Numbered from the stretch's first letter, positions 36,546 through 46,021 are shown. The stretch is 64,000 nt of DNA from Thalassotalea fonticola (GCF_032911225.1 NZ_CP136600.1:2418001-2482000), one strand, 5' to 3'. Numbers and translations are program-made. The notes: generated by a model not told the origin, from the sequence alone.

Positions 36546-39500
36546 TTATAATTTTCGTCTTATTAACGCAATACCGGCGAGTAACAGACCCCAGATGCCA
36601 AATGAACCACCGTCACTACTATCATCCGCTTTAATAACAGCGTCATTTATGTATGACACTGATTTAGCTCCTTCATGGCTTTGACCGTTGGTAACTGTTA
36701 GTTTAAATGCTATTTTCATCTCGCTGCCAACACTAGGTACAGTGAAGCTAGCATTAGCAGAGTCTGCATTTAACAACTCAATTACCGGGCCTCTTGATTG
36801 TACCCATTTATAGGTTAAGTCTGAATTTTCGGTATCAGTTGAGTTCGACCCTTTAAGTTCAATAACATCACCGGCAAAAAATTCAACATTACCATCACGG
36901 TTATAGTCGTAACTACCCGTCATGCTAGGGCCACCCGCCAACTCTGCAGAAGCGGTCACAAACGCAGGGATAGCAGTTAACATAAAGCTAATTGACTCAG
37001 TTGCCGTATGAACACCGTTAGTAACAGTTAACTCAAGCACAATCTCTTCATCAACTTGAACACTTGGTAACGCGTCAATTTCAATAATAGGTCCATCTGT
37101 AGATATTCCTAAGTCTGGACCTGTTAGCTGTTTCCAGCTGAAGGTTAATTGAGCCCCACCAAGAACCGTAGCACTGGCATCTAGAGTTAACGCTTCGCCT
37201 TCCATTGCATCTTGCGCATCTACTACAAATGCAATACTTGCATTAGCATCAAGTGGAAAGCCATCTTGCTCATTTAATACACCATCGTTATCAGCATCGT
37301 CATCGGCGTTGTCACCAATACCATCGCCATCGGCATCACCGCTTTCAGTGGGGTCGTTAGGGAATACATCGCCGTTGTCACCAACGCCATCACCATCAGT
37401 ATCAATCCACTCAGTTGGGTCGTCCATAAATGCATCTTCATCATTTATTACACCATCTTCATCATTGTCACCAAATGGGTCAAAAGTAACAACACGCACT
37501 AGTAGCGGGCCACTAGCCGTACCTTTAGCGTTTGTTACGCCAGTAGCGACTTGGTTAAAGGCTGTTTCAGATACCAAATATTTGAATACTGCGGCATTCG
37601 TTTCAGACCATAATTCGACATCTTTAGTAATAACTAACCATTTAGGAGACTTACCTGGTCTTGCCCAAGTAGACCATTCGCCATTTAACTCTACGAATGC
37701 ATCGATATTGTCCTGTTGTTCACTGGAATCAAAAAAGGCACGAATCTCAGTAAATTGCTCTGCTGTTGACCACTTCCAATCAGGGTTTTCAGCTAGCCAG
37801 GCATCAATCTCTGCATACTCTGCAGTACCTTTCTCATCACCTTCCGGTAAACCTAAGCTTGCACTTACCGACAAACGCATAATATCGAGGCGTTCACCTA
37901 GAATATCGTATGCAGACCAGTAGTCTCGGCCCGCTTTATAGCCATATGTTCCTGCCTTTGATAGTTTAGACCCTGCTGGCTCTGCTGATTGCTCGGCATC
38001 GTATGGGTAATAATCTAGGTCATTAACTACACCATCGCCATCAATATCAGTATCGGTAACGTCCGAAATAAAATCACCGTCTAAATCAGCTGGTACGTCA
38101 TCAATTAATAGTGGGTCAGTACCTGCAGCTATTTCATCATCGTTAGCAAAACCATCACCATCAATATCAGTGTCAGTAACGTCAGAAATAAAGTCGCCAT
38201 CTAAATCGGCTGGTACGTTAGTATCATCAAGAGGATCTGAGCTTGCAGCTATTTCATCTTCATCAGTGAAGCCATCATTATCATCATCAGTATCTTGCCA
38301 GTCATAGGTGCCATCGGCATCGGTATCTGTTGGAAAACTTGTATCGTCAAACGGGTCTGTTCCGGCAGCAACTTCATCAATATCAGTTACGCCATCATTA
38401 TCATCATCTTCGTCTGTAACATCTGAAAGAAAATCACCATCATTATCTGCAGGTGTATCTAAAGCATCTTCTGGATCTGAGCCTGCTGCGATTTCATCAC
38501 TGTTAGAGTAGCCATCATCATCGCTATCATCTCTACCCACTTCAGGGTCACGAGGGTCAAGATCTTCGTCATTTGGCACACCATCACCGTCAATATCAGG
38601 GTCAGTTGCATCAGAAATAAAATCACCATCTAAATCAGCTGGAATGTCACTATCTAAAAGAGGGTCGGTACCTGCTGCTATTTCATCTTCATCAGTATAG
38701 CCATCATCGTCATCGTCACTATCTTGCCAATTATATGTACCATCAAGATCAGTATCTATTGGGAAAACAGTATCATCAAACGGGTCCGTACCTGCTGCAG
38801 CTTCATCAACATCAGTTACGCCATCATTATCATCATCTTCATCGGTTACATCAGAGACAAAATCACCATCATTATCTGCTGGTGTGTCGCTTACATCTTT
38901 AGGATCAGTACCTGCGGCAATTTCATCTGTATCTAAATACAGATCATTATCATCATCTGTGTCTTCACTGTCAGGTGTACCATCTTCATCGGTATCTTCA
39001 TCAGGGTCTAGTGAAACTACAACAATATCATCTGCCCAAAAATCAGTAGGGCCATCAGCATTACCTTTAACTGTTTTTAACCAAACTTTAAAAGCACCAT
39101 CAGGATTAATGTCATTTCCATCTACCTCAGGTACGGTAAATTCATTATCTAAACTCACCCAGGCGCCATCTGAATGAACAGTAGATAAAGAAGTCGTTTG
39201 ATCTTTATTATCTGATAATTTTTTGTATGAGTAGGCAAAAGCAATACCGCCACTGGTTTTAGCTTGGCCTGAAATTCGATAGGTACCACCGGGCACCAAA
39301 GAAATGGTTTGCTTCATTGTGTGAGCGTGCCCTGTACGCCCCCCTACCTGTACGACATTACTTGTTCCATTATTGGTTGTGTCCTCAACAATGGCAGTGG
39401 TAATTTCTGGCTTAGTCGGTACCCATAGCTCATTTAGGGTACCCGATTCAAAGTCACCTCCCTGGACTAAATTTGTTGCCGCATAGGTTGTTGAACTAGC

Positions 39501-39557
39501 TGCGAAAAGAATTGTACCTATTGATACTGCAAGTTTTTGTTTTTTAAATGTATTCAT
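36546..39557 (-). CDS. Surface-sorted exoprotein: CBM-like domain, calcium-binding TSP3 repeats, PKD-like domains, GlyGly-CTERM
   Basis: This is a 1003-residue secreted protein. ATG 39557 has GGGAG just upstream and gives a signal peptide (about 1-27, ending TYA). Domains in order are: a CBM4/9-like carbohydrate-binding sandwich (about 28-183; NLVQGGDFESG at its start), thrombospondin type-3 repeats (about 185-517) with seven DE(I/V/A)AA(G/S)(T/S)DP units rich in Asp for calcium binding, a unique part (about 520-660; YGYKAGRDYWSAYDILGERLD), more TSP3 units, and two PKD/Ig-like domains. The GlyGly-CTERM tail is GGSF, a hydrophobic helix and RRKL. Such tails are cut by rhombosortase after type II secretion. 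It has no recognised catalytic domain; a role in polymer binding at the surface is inference. Confidence 0.85.
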   Translation of the reverse strand: MNTFKKQKLAVSIGTILFAASSTTYAATNLVQGGDFESGTLNELWVPTKPEITTAIVEDTTNNGTSNVVQVGGRTGHAHTMKQTISLVPGGTYRISGQAKTSGGIAFAYSYKKLSDNKDQTTSLSTVHSDGAWVSLDNEFTVPEVDGNDINPDGAFKVWLKTVKGNADGPTDFWADDIVVVSLDPDEDTDEDGTPDSEDTDDDNDLYLDTDEIAAGTDPKDVSDTPADNDGDFVSDVTDEDDDNDGVTDVDEAAAGTDPFDDTVFPIDTDLDGTYNWQDSDDDDDGYTDEDEIAAGTDPLLDSDIPADLDGDFISDATDPDIDGDGVPNDEDLDPRDPEVGRDDSDDDGYSNSDEIAAGSDPEDALDTPADNDGDFLSDVTDEDDDNDGVTDIDEVAAGTDPFDDTSFPTDTDADGTYDWQDTDDDNDGFTDEDEIAASSDPLDDTNVPADLDGDFISDVTDTDIDGDGFANDDEIAAGTDPLLIDDVPADLDGDFISDVTDTDIDGDGVVNDLDYYPYDAEQSAEPAGSKLSKAGTYGYKAGRDYWSAYDILGERLDIMRLSVSASLGLPEGDEKGTAEYAEIDAWLAENPDWKWSTAEQFTEIRAFFDSSEQQDNIDAFVELNGEWSTWARPGKSPKWLVITKDVELWSETNAAVFKYLVSETAFNQVATGVTNAKGTASGPLLVRVVTFDPFGDNDEDGVINDEDAFMDDPTEWIDTDGDGVGDNGDVFPNDPTESGDADGDGIGDNADDDADNDGVLNEQDGFPLDANASIAFVVDAQDAMEGEALTLDASATVLGGAQLTFSWKQLTGPDLGISTDGPIIEIDALPSVQVDEEIVLELTVTNGVHTATESISFMLTAIPAFVTASAELAGGPSMTGSYDYNRDGNVEFFAGDVIELKGSNSTDTENSDLTYKWVQSRGPVIELLNADSANASFTVPSVGSEMKIAFKLTVTNGQSHEGAKSVSYINDAVIKADDSSDGGSFGIWGLLLAGIALIRRKL
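38010..39005 (-). repeat. TSP3-type coding repeats with a duplicated higher-order block
   Basis: These are seven related Asp-rich units in the exoprotein gene. The order of unit types in the first half (DTPADNDGDF, then DPFDD.. WQD, then PADLDGDFISD) is repeated in the second half, so a three-unit block seems to have been duplicated. The DNA copies have diverged. This is coding sequence, not a CRISPR array. Confidence 0.8.
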
Positions 39558-40049
39558 GGTGCTCCCATAACATCTATGCTTATTTTTGTATTTATTATTA
39601 ATAGCAATCAACGTGTTTGTACTTAAATTTAATGTCTTTACTTAACAATGTCCATAATAATTTATTTGGCTGCTTTGCCTGATAAAATTAAAATTTCAAT
39701 TATAAAAACAAAACCAAATCTACCTTTTATTGCTTAAATACAAGAACTTAACCTTTATCATGTATGTTTGTTGTATTGCCAACCATACTGACTTGGAGAA
39801 AGTCTCATATACTGATTTATATTCTGCATCACTCAAAGTGTTTATTACTAACAAAAACCACAATAGGGTATTAAATAAACTCCGTCAACAGTGCCCGCCT
39901 AGTAAAAACCTATAAGAATAGCCACTATGCAACAGTGAAATATCATTACAACAAACGAGTAAACCAATGAATTAAAAGAAAAAAATAAATATTTACAATG
40001 ATATTAAAATGCATTCATAGCAAAAACTTACTGTAGCCAAGGTAAAAAT

Positions 40050-40098
40050 CTTTACACAATCTTTACAAAGAGGAAATTTACACAACCTTTACTCGGCT
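40050..40098. promoter_or_regulatory. Double CTTTACA direct-repeat array upstream of sulfatase (operator candidate d)
   Basis: Two pairs lie in series: CTTTACACAAT and CTTTACAAAG (40050-40060, 40061-40070), then TTTACACAACC and TTTACTCGG (40077-40087, 40088-40096), each pair with an 11 bp period. TATTAT at 40098-40103 is a possible -10 just after the second pair, 73 bases before the start at 40174. This is the clearest copy in the window. The rest of the 616-base gap 39558-40173 is AT-rich, with no supported gene; the repeat could also serve the divergent exoprotein gene. Confidence 0.6.
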
Positions 40099-40173
40099 AT
40101 TATTTACAAAAGACACCAAAAGTATAAATAATAAGCTTAGTTAATTTGTAAATATTTCAATTTGAGTTTTATT

Positions 40174-41859
40174 ATGAAAAAACAAAATAAGATAATTCCA
40201 TCGTTAGTAATGTTCGCGACTACATCACTAGCGACTATGTCGGCTAATATTCAAGCCGAAGAACAAATAAGCTCAGTAGCTTCTAAACGGCCGAACATAG
40301 TATTGCTGTTAACCGATGATCAAAGCTATCACTCGGTAGGCTACTCAGGTAATAAGCAAGTAAAAACCCCTAACATAGATGCCTTAGCGCAGCGAGGTGT
40401 GATCTTTGATCGCGCTTATGACACAACATCTATTTGTATGGCAAGCCGAGCGCAAGTATTTACCGGTATGTATGAATATAAAACGGGCGCTAACTTTACT
40501 CATGGGCCATTAGCACCTGAAAAGTGGCAGCAGTCGTACCAAGTACTGTTACGTGATGCCGGATACTTTACCGGTTTTGTTGGCAAGTTTGGTTTTGCTG
40601 TAAAAGAGCAAGAAAAAGGTAGCTCTTATAAAAAGGACACTGATTTACCCAGTAATGATTTTGACGTTTGGTATGGCTGGCCATCTCAAGGATATTATGC
40701 AACGGACAAAAATAAATCTATCGCTAAATTTGCCAAGCAATACCCACATACTACAAAAGCTGTTGGCGCAGCTTCGATTGATTTTTTAAAGCAAGCGAAA
40801 CAAGAAGATAAACCTTTTCTATTATCAGTAAGTTTTAAAGCGCCTCACAAAGCATTTACACCTGATCCTGCATATGATGACGTATACGCTGATACCGTGT
40901 GGGAAGAGCCAAAAAACTTTGGCGAGAATGGTGCCAAGCATATTCCAGAGCAAGCTAAAGGTGGGCGTCAATATCGTACAATGCTTGATTTTATTCCTGA
41001 GAAATTTCAGGAAAATATGCGTAAATACCACCAACTAGTATATGGCGTTGATCAGGCTGTAGGTATGATCACACAAGCACTTGAGCAGCAGGGCTTAGCT
41101 GATAATACTGTAATACTATTTTTAAGTGATAATGGTTATAGTCTTGGTGCTCACAATATGAGTGGTAAAGTATTGCCTTATGAAGAGCCTTCTCGTACCC
41201 CTATGGTAGTTTACGATCCACGTTTACCATCATTAGGAAAAAATAATAGAGTTCAAAGTGTTACCAGTAACTTAGACATGGCTCCGACAATCTTTGAGCT
41301 TTCGGGGGTTAAAACGCCGAGTAACGTTGACGGTAAGAGTTTACTCCCTCTGCTTAAAAATCCTGAGCAAAAAGTTCAAGACAATGTAATGCTAATTAAT
41401 GCTTGGGGGAGTTCACCAACCCATTCACTTGCTGTGGTAACTGACAAATATAAATATATTTATTGGCCTTTTTCACACGGTATGCAAGCTGCTGAAGAGT
41501 TATACGACCTCAGTAAAGACAAGCATGAAATGGTCAATCAAATGAAAAACCCAGAGTATGCAAATCAATTAAAAATGATGCGCGAAAAATTTGATGCTGG
41601 AGTTAGTAAGTGGCAGTCAGAAACTGTAAGTACTGGTAACTACCCTGCCTTTGGTAAAGTATTTGATCGAAGCCTTTCATGGGAAGATAAATTAAGCCAA
41701 TTTGATCAACGCATGCAAAGAAAATATGTGGAATGGCAAGCTACAGAAAAATCAGAAAAAGCCAATCGAAAAAAGAATCAGAACAAAAAAGCTAAAAATA
41801 GAAAAGATAAAAACGCACGTAACAAAAACGCTCAGCCAAAGTCTGTAGAATCAATTTAG
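40174..41859 (+). CDS. Atypical S1-family sulfatase (CMASR, GKFG) with basic tail
   Basis: This 561-residue protein starts at ATG 40174 (MKKQNK); a TTG at 40162 is less likely. The signal peptide ends near residue 28 (IQA). LTDDQS (46-51), Cys88 in CMASR (the C-x-A-x-R variant known from S1 sulfatases), SFKAPHKAF and SDNGYS are present. GKWH is replaced by GKFG, as in its paralogue at 28448. The tail is rich in Lys, Asn and Arg (NRKKNQNKKAKNRKDKN). It is followed 10 bp later by a GH29, again as with its paralogue, which suggests that the two enzymes act in succession. Confidence 0.9.
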   Translation: MKKQNKIIPSLVMFATTSLATMSANIQAEEQISSVASKRPNIVLLLTDDQSYHSVGYSGNKQVKTPNIDALAQRGVIFDRAYDTTSICMASRAQVFTGMYEYKTGANFTHGPLAPEKWQQSYQVLLRDAGYFTGFVGKFGFAVKEQEKGSSYKKDTDLPSNDFDVWYGWPSQGYYATDKNKSIAKFAKQYPHTTKAVGAASIDFLKQAKQEDKPFLLSVSFKAPHKAFTPDPAYDDVYADTVWEEPKNFGENGAKHIPEQAKGGRQYRTMLDFIPEKFQENMRKYHQLVYGVDQAVGMITQALEQQGLADNTVILFLSDNGYSLGAHNMSGKVLPYEEPSRTPMVVYDPRLPSLGKNNRVQSVTSNLDMAPTIFELSGVKTPSNVDGKSLLPLLKNPEQKVQDNVMLINAWGSSPTHSLAVVTDKYKYIYWPFSHGMQAAEELYDLSKDKHEMVNQMKNPEYANQLKMMREKFDAGVSKWQSETVSTGNYPAFGKVFDRSLSWEDKLSQFDQRMQRKYVEWQATEKSEKANRKKNQNKKAKNRKDKNARNKNAQPKSVESI

Positions 41860-41869
41860 GACAAACTTG

Positions 41870-43510
41870 ATGAAATTATCTAAATTAACATTGGCGAGTT
41901 TACTCGTGTCAGCCAATTTGGCTTCGTTTAATACCAGCGCAGAAAAATACTCTACTAGCTGGGATTCTTTATCAGAAAAACCATTACCGGAGTGGATAGT
42001 CGATGCTAAGTTTGGTATTTATACTCACTGGGGTGTTTATTCTGTGCCAGCTCACGGTGGCCCTGATTATGCTCCTAATTTATATAGTCATAAAAGAGAC
42101 GTCAAAGGTGCCTACTCTTACCACAAAGAAAAATATGGTGAACTAGATAAAGTAGGTTATACCGACCTTATTAAAAAGTTTACCGCACCAAAGTTTAGCG
42201 CAAAAAACTGGGCTGGCGTTATGCATGATGCTGGAGCGAAGTTTGCCGGAATAAGTATTGTCCACCACGACGGTTTCTTACTTTGGGACTCTAAGGTAAG
42301 CCGTTGGAATTCAAAGCAAATGGGACCAAAACGTGATGTTTATGGCGAAATAGCTGAAGCAGTGCGTGAATACCCCGACATGAAGCTAGTTGCAACTATG
42401 CATCATGGCCGTTCACCTGGTTGGAAAACCAAATTTCTGCCAAAAGATTCTAAAGATGAAGCTGAAAAATGGGATATGTCTAATCCAGAATTTAGTGATT
42501 TTTTCTGGGATAGAAAAGACCCTAAGGTTCTTGCTCAGTTTGATAAAGACTGGGAAAAAAAGGTTCACGAAGTGGTCGACAACTATCAACCAGACTTATT
42601 ATGGTTTGATGGTTTAAGACAAGCAATGAAAAGTGACCACCCTTCTGAAAATACAGTGTTAAATACTATTAGTTATTTTTACAACGAAGCGGATAAAAGA
42701 AAGCAAGAAGTTGTGTTAGCAAATAAACATGCCGGTAAATTTAACTTCCCTGCTAATGTTGGTTTACGCTCTTTTGAAGGTGGTCGTGACATGCCTGAGC
42801 ATGTTGAAGGCTACTATTTAACAGACCGAGCAATAGGTTATCCGTGGTCTTATGTCAACGACAAAACTTATCGAGATGGTGCTAATTTTCATGTTGATTT
42901 CTTAATTGATAATGTTTCTCGTGGTGGTATTTATTTAATGTCATTAACGCCAAAGGGAGATGGTTCAATTCCAGTAGGTGAACTTGAAATTACTCAAGGC
43001 ATTGGCCGTTGGTTATCCGCGAATGGTGAAGCGATTTATGGAACGAGAAGATATTCAGTGTTTGGCGAAGGCAAACACTTAATTTATAAAAAGCTGAAAA
43101 AGGGTAAAACAATTTACGCTTGGGATTACCGTATCTTAGGTGATGAAGATATTCGTTTTACACAAAAGGATAACAACCTTTACACCCTAGTTTTAGGTCT
43201 ACCCAAAAGCCGTACATTAACGGTTAAAAACTTAAATAGCGATTATAAAATATCAACAGAGAACAAAATATCTAACATTAGCTTACTCGATAGCGATCAG
43301 AAAATTGCTTGGAATCGAGATAAAGATGGCTTGCATATTCAGTTCCCTAAAGACTATCAGGGTGAGTTTGCCCATGCTTTTAAAATTGAAGTCGATGGCA
43401 AATTAATCGTAACCAAGCCGGACGAAGAAAATCGCCTCAAACTGGAAAAGCTTAATAAAGTTACTTTAGAGCCAGAAGATGAAATTAAAGTAGTAAATGC
43501 AGACAAATAG
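41870..43510 (+). CDS. GH29 alpha-L-fucosidase, divergent type
   Basis: This 546-residue secreted GH29 enzyme is the closest relative of the one at 30172. ATG 41870 has AGGA upstream and is preferred over the TTG one codon earlier. The signal peptide covers about 1-24. FGIYTHWGVYSVP (about 48-60), VHHDGFLLWDS (about 131-141), ATMHHGR and nucleophile Asp247 in WFDG are present. The C-terminal part (LTVKNLNSDYKIS, ISLLDSDQKIAWNRD) is a beta-domain typical of GH29. It is translated right after the atypical sulfatase and followed by a terminator. Confidence 0.93.
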   Translation: MKLSKLTLASLLVSANLASFNTSAEKYSTSWDSLSEKPLPEWIVDAKFGIYTHWGVYSVPAHGGPDYAPNLYSHKRDVKGAYSYHKEKYGELDKVGYTDLIKKFTAPKFSAKNWAGVMHDAGAKFAGISIVHHDGFLLWDSKVSRWNSKQMGPKRDVYGEIAEAVREYPDMKLVATMHHGRSPGWKTKFLPKDSKDEAEKWDMSNPEFSDFFWDRKDPKVLAQFDKDWEKKVHEVVDNYQPDLLWFDGLRQAMKSDHPSENTVLNTISYFYNEADKRKQEVVLANKHAGKFNFPANVGLRSFEGGRDMPEHVEGYYLTDRAIGYPWSYVNDKTYRDGANFHVDFLIDNVSRGGIYLMSLTPKGDGSIPVGELEITQGIGRWLSANGEAIYGTRRYSVFGEGKHLIYKKLKKGKTIYAWDYRILGDEDIRFTQKDNNLYTLVLGLPKSRTLTVKNLNSDYKISTENKISNISLLDSDQKIAWNRDKDGLHIQFPKDYQGEFAHAFKIEVDGKLIVTKPDEENRLKLEKLNKVTLEPEDEIKVVNADK

Positions 43511-43523
43511 CTGTTCCCACACC

Positions 43524-43560
43524 AAAGGCACAGCGGCGTAAAAACCTTGTGCCTTTTTCT
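43524..43560 (+). terminator. Rho-independent terminator after GH29
   Basis: AAGGCACA (43525-43532) pairs with TGTGCCTT (43548-43555) and is followed by more T residues, 14 bases after the GH29 stop. The GH141-like gene downstream thus probably depends on read-through or a separate promoter in the short gap to 43592. Confidence 0.8.
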
Positions 43561-43591
43561 ATTTAAATAACTTTTTATTCAGGTCCTTTAT

Positions 43592-45826
43592 ATGAGTATA
43601 TTTTTACCGCGCAGTTCATTATTCACTTTTGTTTTAATATTAACGAGTTGCAGTTTAGACACAACAGTTGATGAAAATAACAGCGTGTTAACTCATACGG
43701 TCATTCACATAAGTCCTACAGGCACCTCACGAGGCAATGGTTCAATAAGCAAGCCGTTAAATTCATTACACAATGCCCGAGATAAAATTCGGCAGCTAAA
43801 GCTGCAAGGCGTTAAAGGCAGTTTTGAAGTTAGGGTTGCACAAGGAGATTATCTTCATTTACAGGGGCTAACACTGTATGAACAAGACTCAGGTACCGCC
43901 GAATCACCAATCACTTATCGTGCTGTACCAGGAGCTAAGGCCCGTTTTTTTGGTGGCAAAATACTTGATGCTACGGCATTTTATCCATTAGATAAACAAT
44001 CACAATTTGCACGTCGATTGATTGAACCCGATGCGATAAAACACATTAAAGTTATCGACCTCAAACAACAAGGTATCAATGGCGTAGATGAATTAGGAAA
44101 ACTTATTTCACACGCTTGGGGGCTAGAGCCTAGTAACCGCGTACCTCCTGCCATGATTACTATTGGTGGTGAACGCATGTCGCTAGCTCGCTGGCCGAAT
44201 GCTGATGCACTTAACCCTTATTTTAAGGTAAATCAGCGCATAGAAAAAATAGGCCTTACACATGAAGATTTTCGCGGCTTCACTTCGTTTACTAAAGTCA
44301 TAGACAAAGGTCTTGGAAAACATAAATTGGCCAAAAATCAGCGTAAATATGGTTGGGAGAATTCTGCCGAATTTATGAATGGCGGAGGCACTGTTGAAGT
44401 AGAGTTTGACAGAATGCGTTATTGGCAAAACAGCGGCAACATCTTTATAGATGGCGTCGTGTCTTCAAGTTGGGAATGGACCTACAATCGATTGCGCAAT
44501 ATAGATGTAGAAAAGAAACAATTTACCTTAGAAATGGGCGCAGCCTTAACTGGTGTTGGAGATAAACTTAAAGCCTCGCATTTTTTCTTCGACAATGTTG
44601 CTGAAGAACTTGACCAACCAGGAGAGTATTTTATCAATCGTGAGACTGGATTATTGTATTTGTATCCGCCTGCTGACTTTCAACAAAAGCCCATTGTACT
44701 TTCTGCTTTAAACCAACATGCAATCAGCGCTGCAGGCGTCAATTATGTTCGCTTTGAAAACCTAACCTTTGATACAGGTCGTAATTTATTTGCCGAATTT
44801 ATCAACTCTTCTGGTATTGAGATTGTTAATAATACTTTGGTTAATTTTGTTAAAGGCGGCATCGATATCAAAGGTAGTGATAATCTGATCCAAGGTAACG
44901 AAATATCGGGCATTGGCGGTTATGGTGTCCGTCTTGATGGCGGCAACTTGAAAACTCTTAAGAGTGCCAACAATGTTGTCGAGTATAATCACATCCACAA
45001 TTTTGGTTGGGATCAACGCTCACAAATTCCGGCAATTTACATCAATGGCGTAGGCAATCGTGTTGCCAACAATAAGGTTCATGATGGTCCACATTTCGCC
45101 ATTAGAATTAAAGGCGGCAATGATAATATTGTTGAATATAACGAAATATTTGATGTAGTTAAATATCATAAGTTCGATGGCGGTGCCCTCTACATATACA
45201 ATACTAAGCAACCTGAACAACGTGGCAATATCATTCGCAAAAACTACTTCCACGATATTCCTAATCAGCGTTTTGGGGTTTATATCGATAATCACAGCAT
45301 GGGTATGCGTATAGAAGATAACTTATTTATTAACGTTGAAGCTCCGGTAAATATTAATTCAGGCCACCATAACCAGGTAAACCGAAATATTATGGTTAAT
45401 TGCCCTACGCCTATTCGCATCTCTAAATTTTCGTTTCACAATGCGTATAACAAAGACATGAAACACGCATGGCAAAAGAAAACCAATGCGTATTTAACAA
45501 AGCTTAATCAACTGCCTCATCATAAATACGCGAGCTTTAAAGAGTGGCTAGCCATGACGGATGTGGAAAAACGCAAAGGGGTAAGCTTTGGCCAAGATAA
45601 TATTTTCTATAACCCAGACATCGCCTTAGATAAAAGAGCTAAGCGTGGCATTGAAGATCAAATGAAAACATTTGTTTCAACAAATAACTTAGTACTTCAA
45701 CAAGACCCTGGGTTTACTGATATAAGTGCAGGAGATTACAGTATTAATGCCAATTTAAACCCTGCTGGTTTTAGTTTTGATTTACAAAAAGTTGGTTTGG
45801 CAGGTAGAGAAGCGGGAGCAAGATAA
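43592..45826 (+). CDS. GH141-like parallel beta-helix lipoprotein (candidate alpha-L-fucosidase)
   Basis: The 744-residue protein has a lipoprotein signal (LTSC, Cys20). The mature part begins with the GH141 pattern: ISPTGTSRGNGS..KPLNSLHNARDKIRQLK, QGDYLHLQG, EQDSGTAESPITYRAVPG, then GERMSLARWPNAD. A parallel beta-helix follows with Asn ladders (GIEIVNNTLVNF, DNLIQGNEISGIGGYGV, NVVEYNHIHNF) and FDGGALYIYN.. RGNIIRKNYFHDI, the region that holds acidic active-site residues in GH141. Known GH141 members include an alpha-L-fucosidase acting on pectin and a xylanase. The fucosidase role fits the locus. The gene is convergent with the phosphodiesterase at 46022. Confidence 0.8.
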   Translation: MSIFLPRSSLFTFVLILTSCSLDTTVDENNSVLTHTVIHISPTGTSRGNGSISKPLNSLHNARDKIRQLKLQGVKGSFEVRVAQGDYLHLQGLTLYEQDSGTAESPITYRAVPGAKARFFGGKILDATAFYPLDKQSQFARRLIEPDAIKHIKVIDLKQQGINGVDELGKLISHAWGLEPSNRVPPAMITIGGERMSLARWPNADALNPYFKVNQRIEKIGLTHEDFRGFTSFTKVIDKGLGKHKLAKNQRKYGWENSAEFMNGGGTVEVEFDRMRYWQNSGNIFIDGVVSSSWEWTYNRLRNIDVEKKQFTLEMGAALTGVGDKLKASHFFFDNVAEELDQPGEYFINRETGLLYLYPPADFQQKPIVLSALNQHAISAAGVNYVRFENLTFDTGRNLFAEFINSSGIEIVNNTLVNFVKGGIDIKGSDNLIQGNEISGIGGYGVRLDGGNLKTLKSANNVVEYNHIHNFGWDQRSQIPAIYINGVGNRVANNKVHDGPHFAIRIKGGNDNIVEYNEIFDVVKYHKFDGGALYIYNTKQPEQRGNIIRKNYFHDIPNQRFGVYIDNHSMGMRIEDNLFINVEAPVNINSGHHNQVNRNIMVNCPTPIRISKFSFHNAYNKDMKHAWQKKTNAYLTKLNQLPHHKYASFKEWLAMTDVEKRKGVSFGQDNIFYNPDIALDKRAKRGIEDQMKTFVSTNNLVLQQDPGFTDISAGDYSINANLNPAGFSFDLQKVGLAGREAGAR

Positions 45827-46021
45827 TCAAGTATCCGAATTAATAGATAAAAAAAACTATTGAAGTACGTAAATGAATAGAGAAAAAGTATCGTCACGCC
45901 CAGCTGATTTTTGGTGGAATGACGGTGCTTATTTTGAGAGTATATGAAGCTCTCTTAATTGCACTTTGTTGCCGTTAGATGCCTAATATTACGGTGTGAT
46001 ATTAAACTCTTTCTACTTCCA

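Noticed and set aside
37309..37923. A 204-residue Ser/Pro-rich open frame on the plus strand
   Set aside because: It is antisense to the Asp-rich exoprotein; the Ser/Pro bias is the complement of Asp and Gly codons.
38010..39005. A repeated stretch that could be taken for a CRISPR array
   Set aside because: The units are diverged, keep reading frame and encode TSP3 calcium-binding motifs; there are no identical repeats with unique spacers and no cas genes.
39730..39915. A 61-residue open frame in the gap before the sulfatase at 40174
   Set aside because: No ribosome site, no recognisable domain, and composition like the surrounding AT-rich intergenic DNA.
40050..40098. Calling the TTTACA repeats true Pho boxes
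   Set aside because: The half-site CTTTACA differs from CTGTCAT, the spacing varies between 10 and 11, and no phosphate genes other than one GDPD are present; only the layout is similar.
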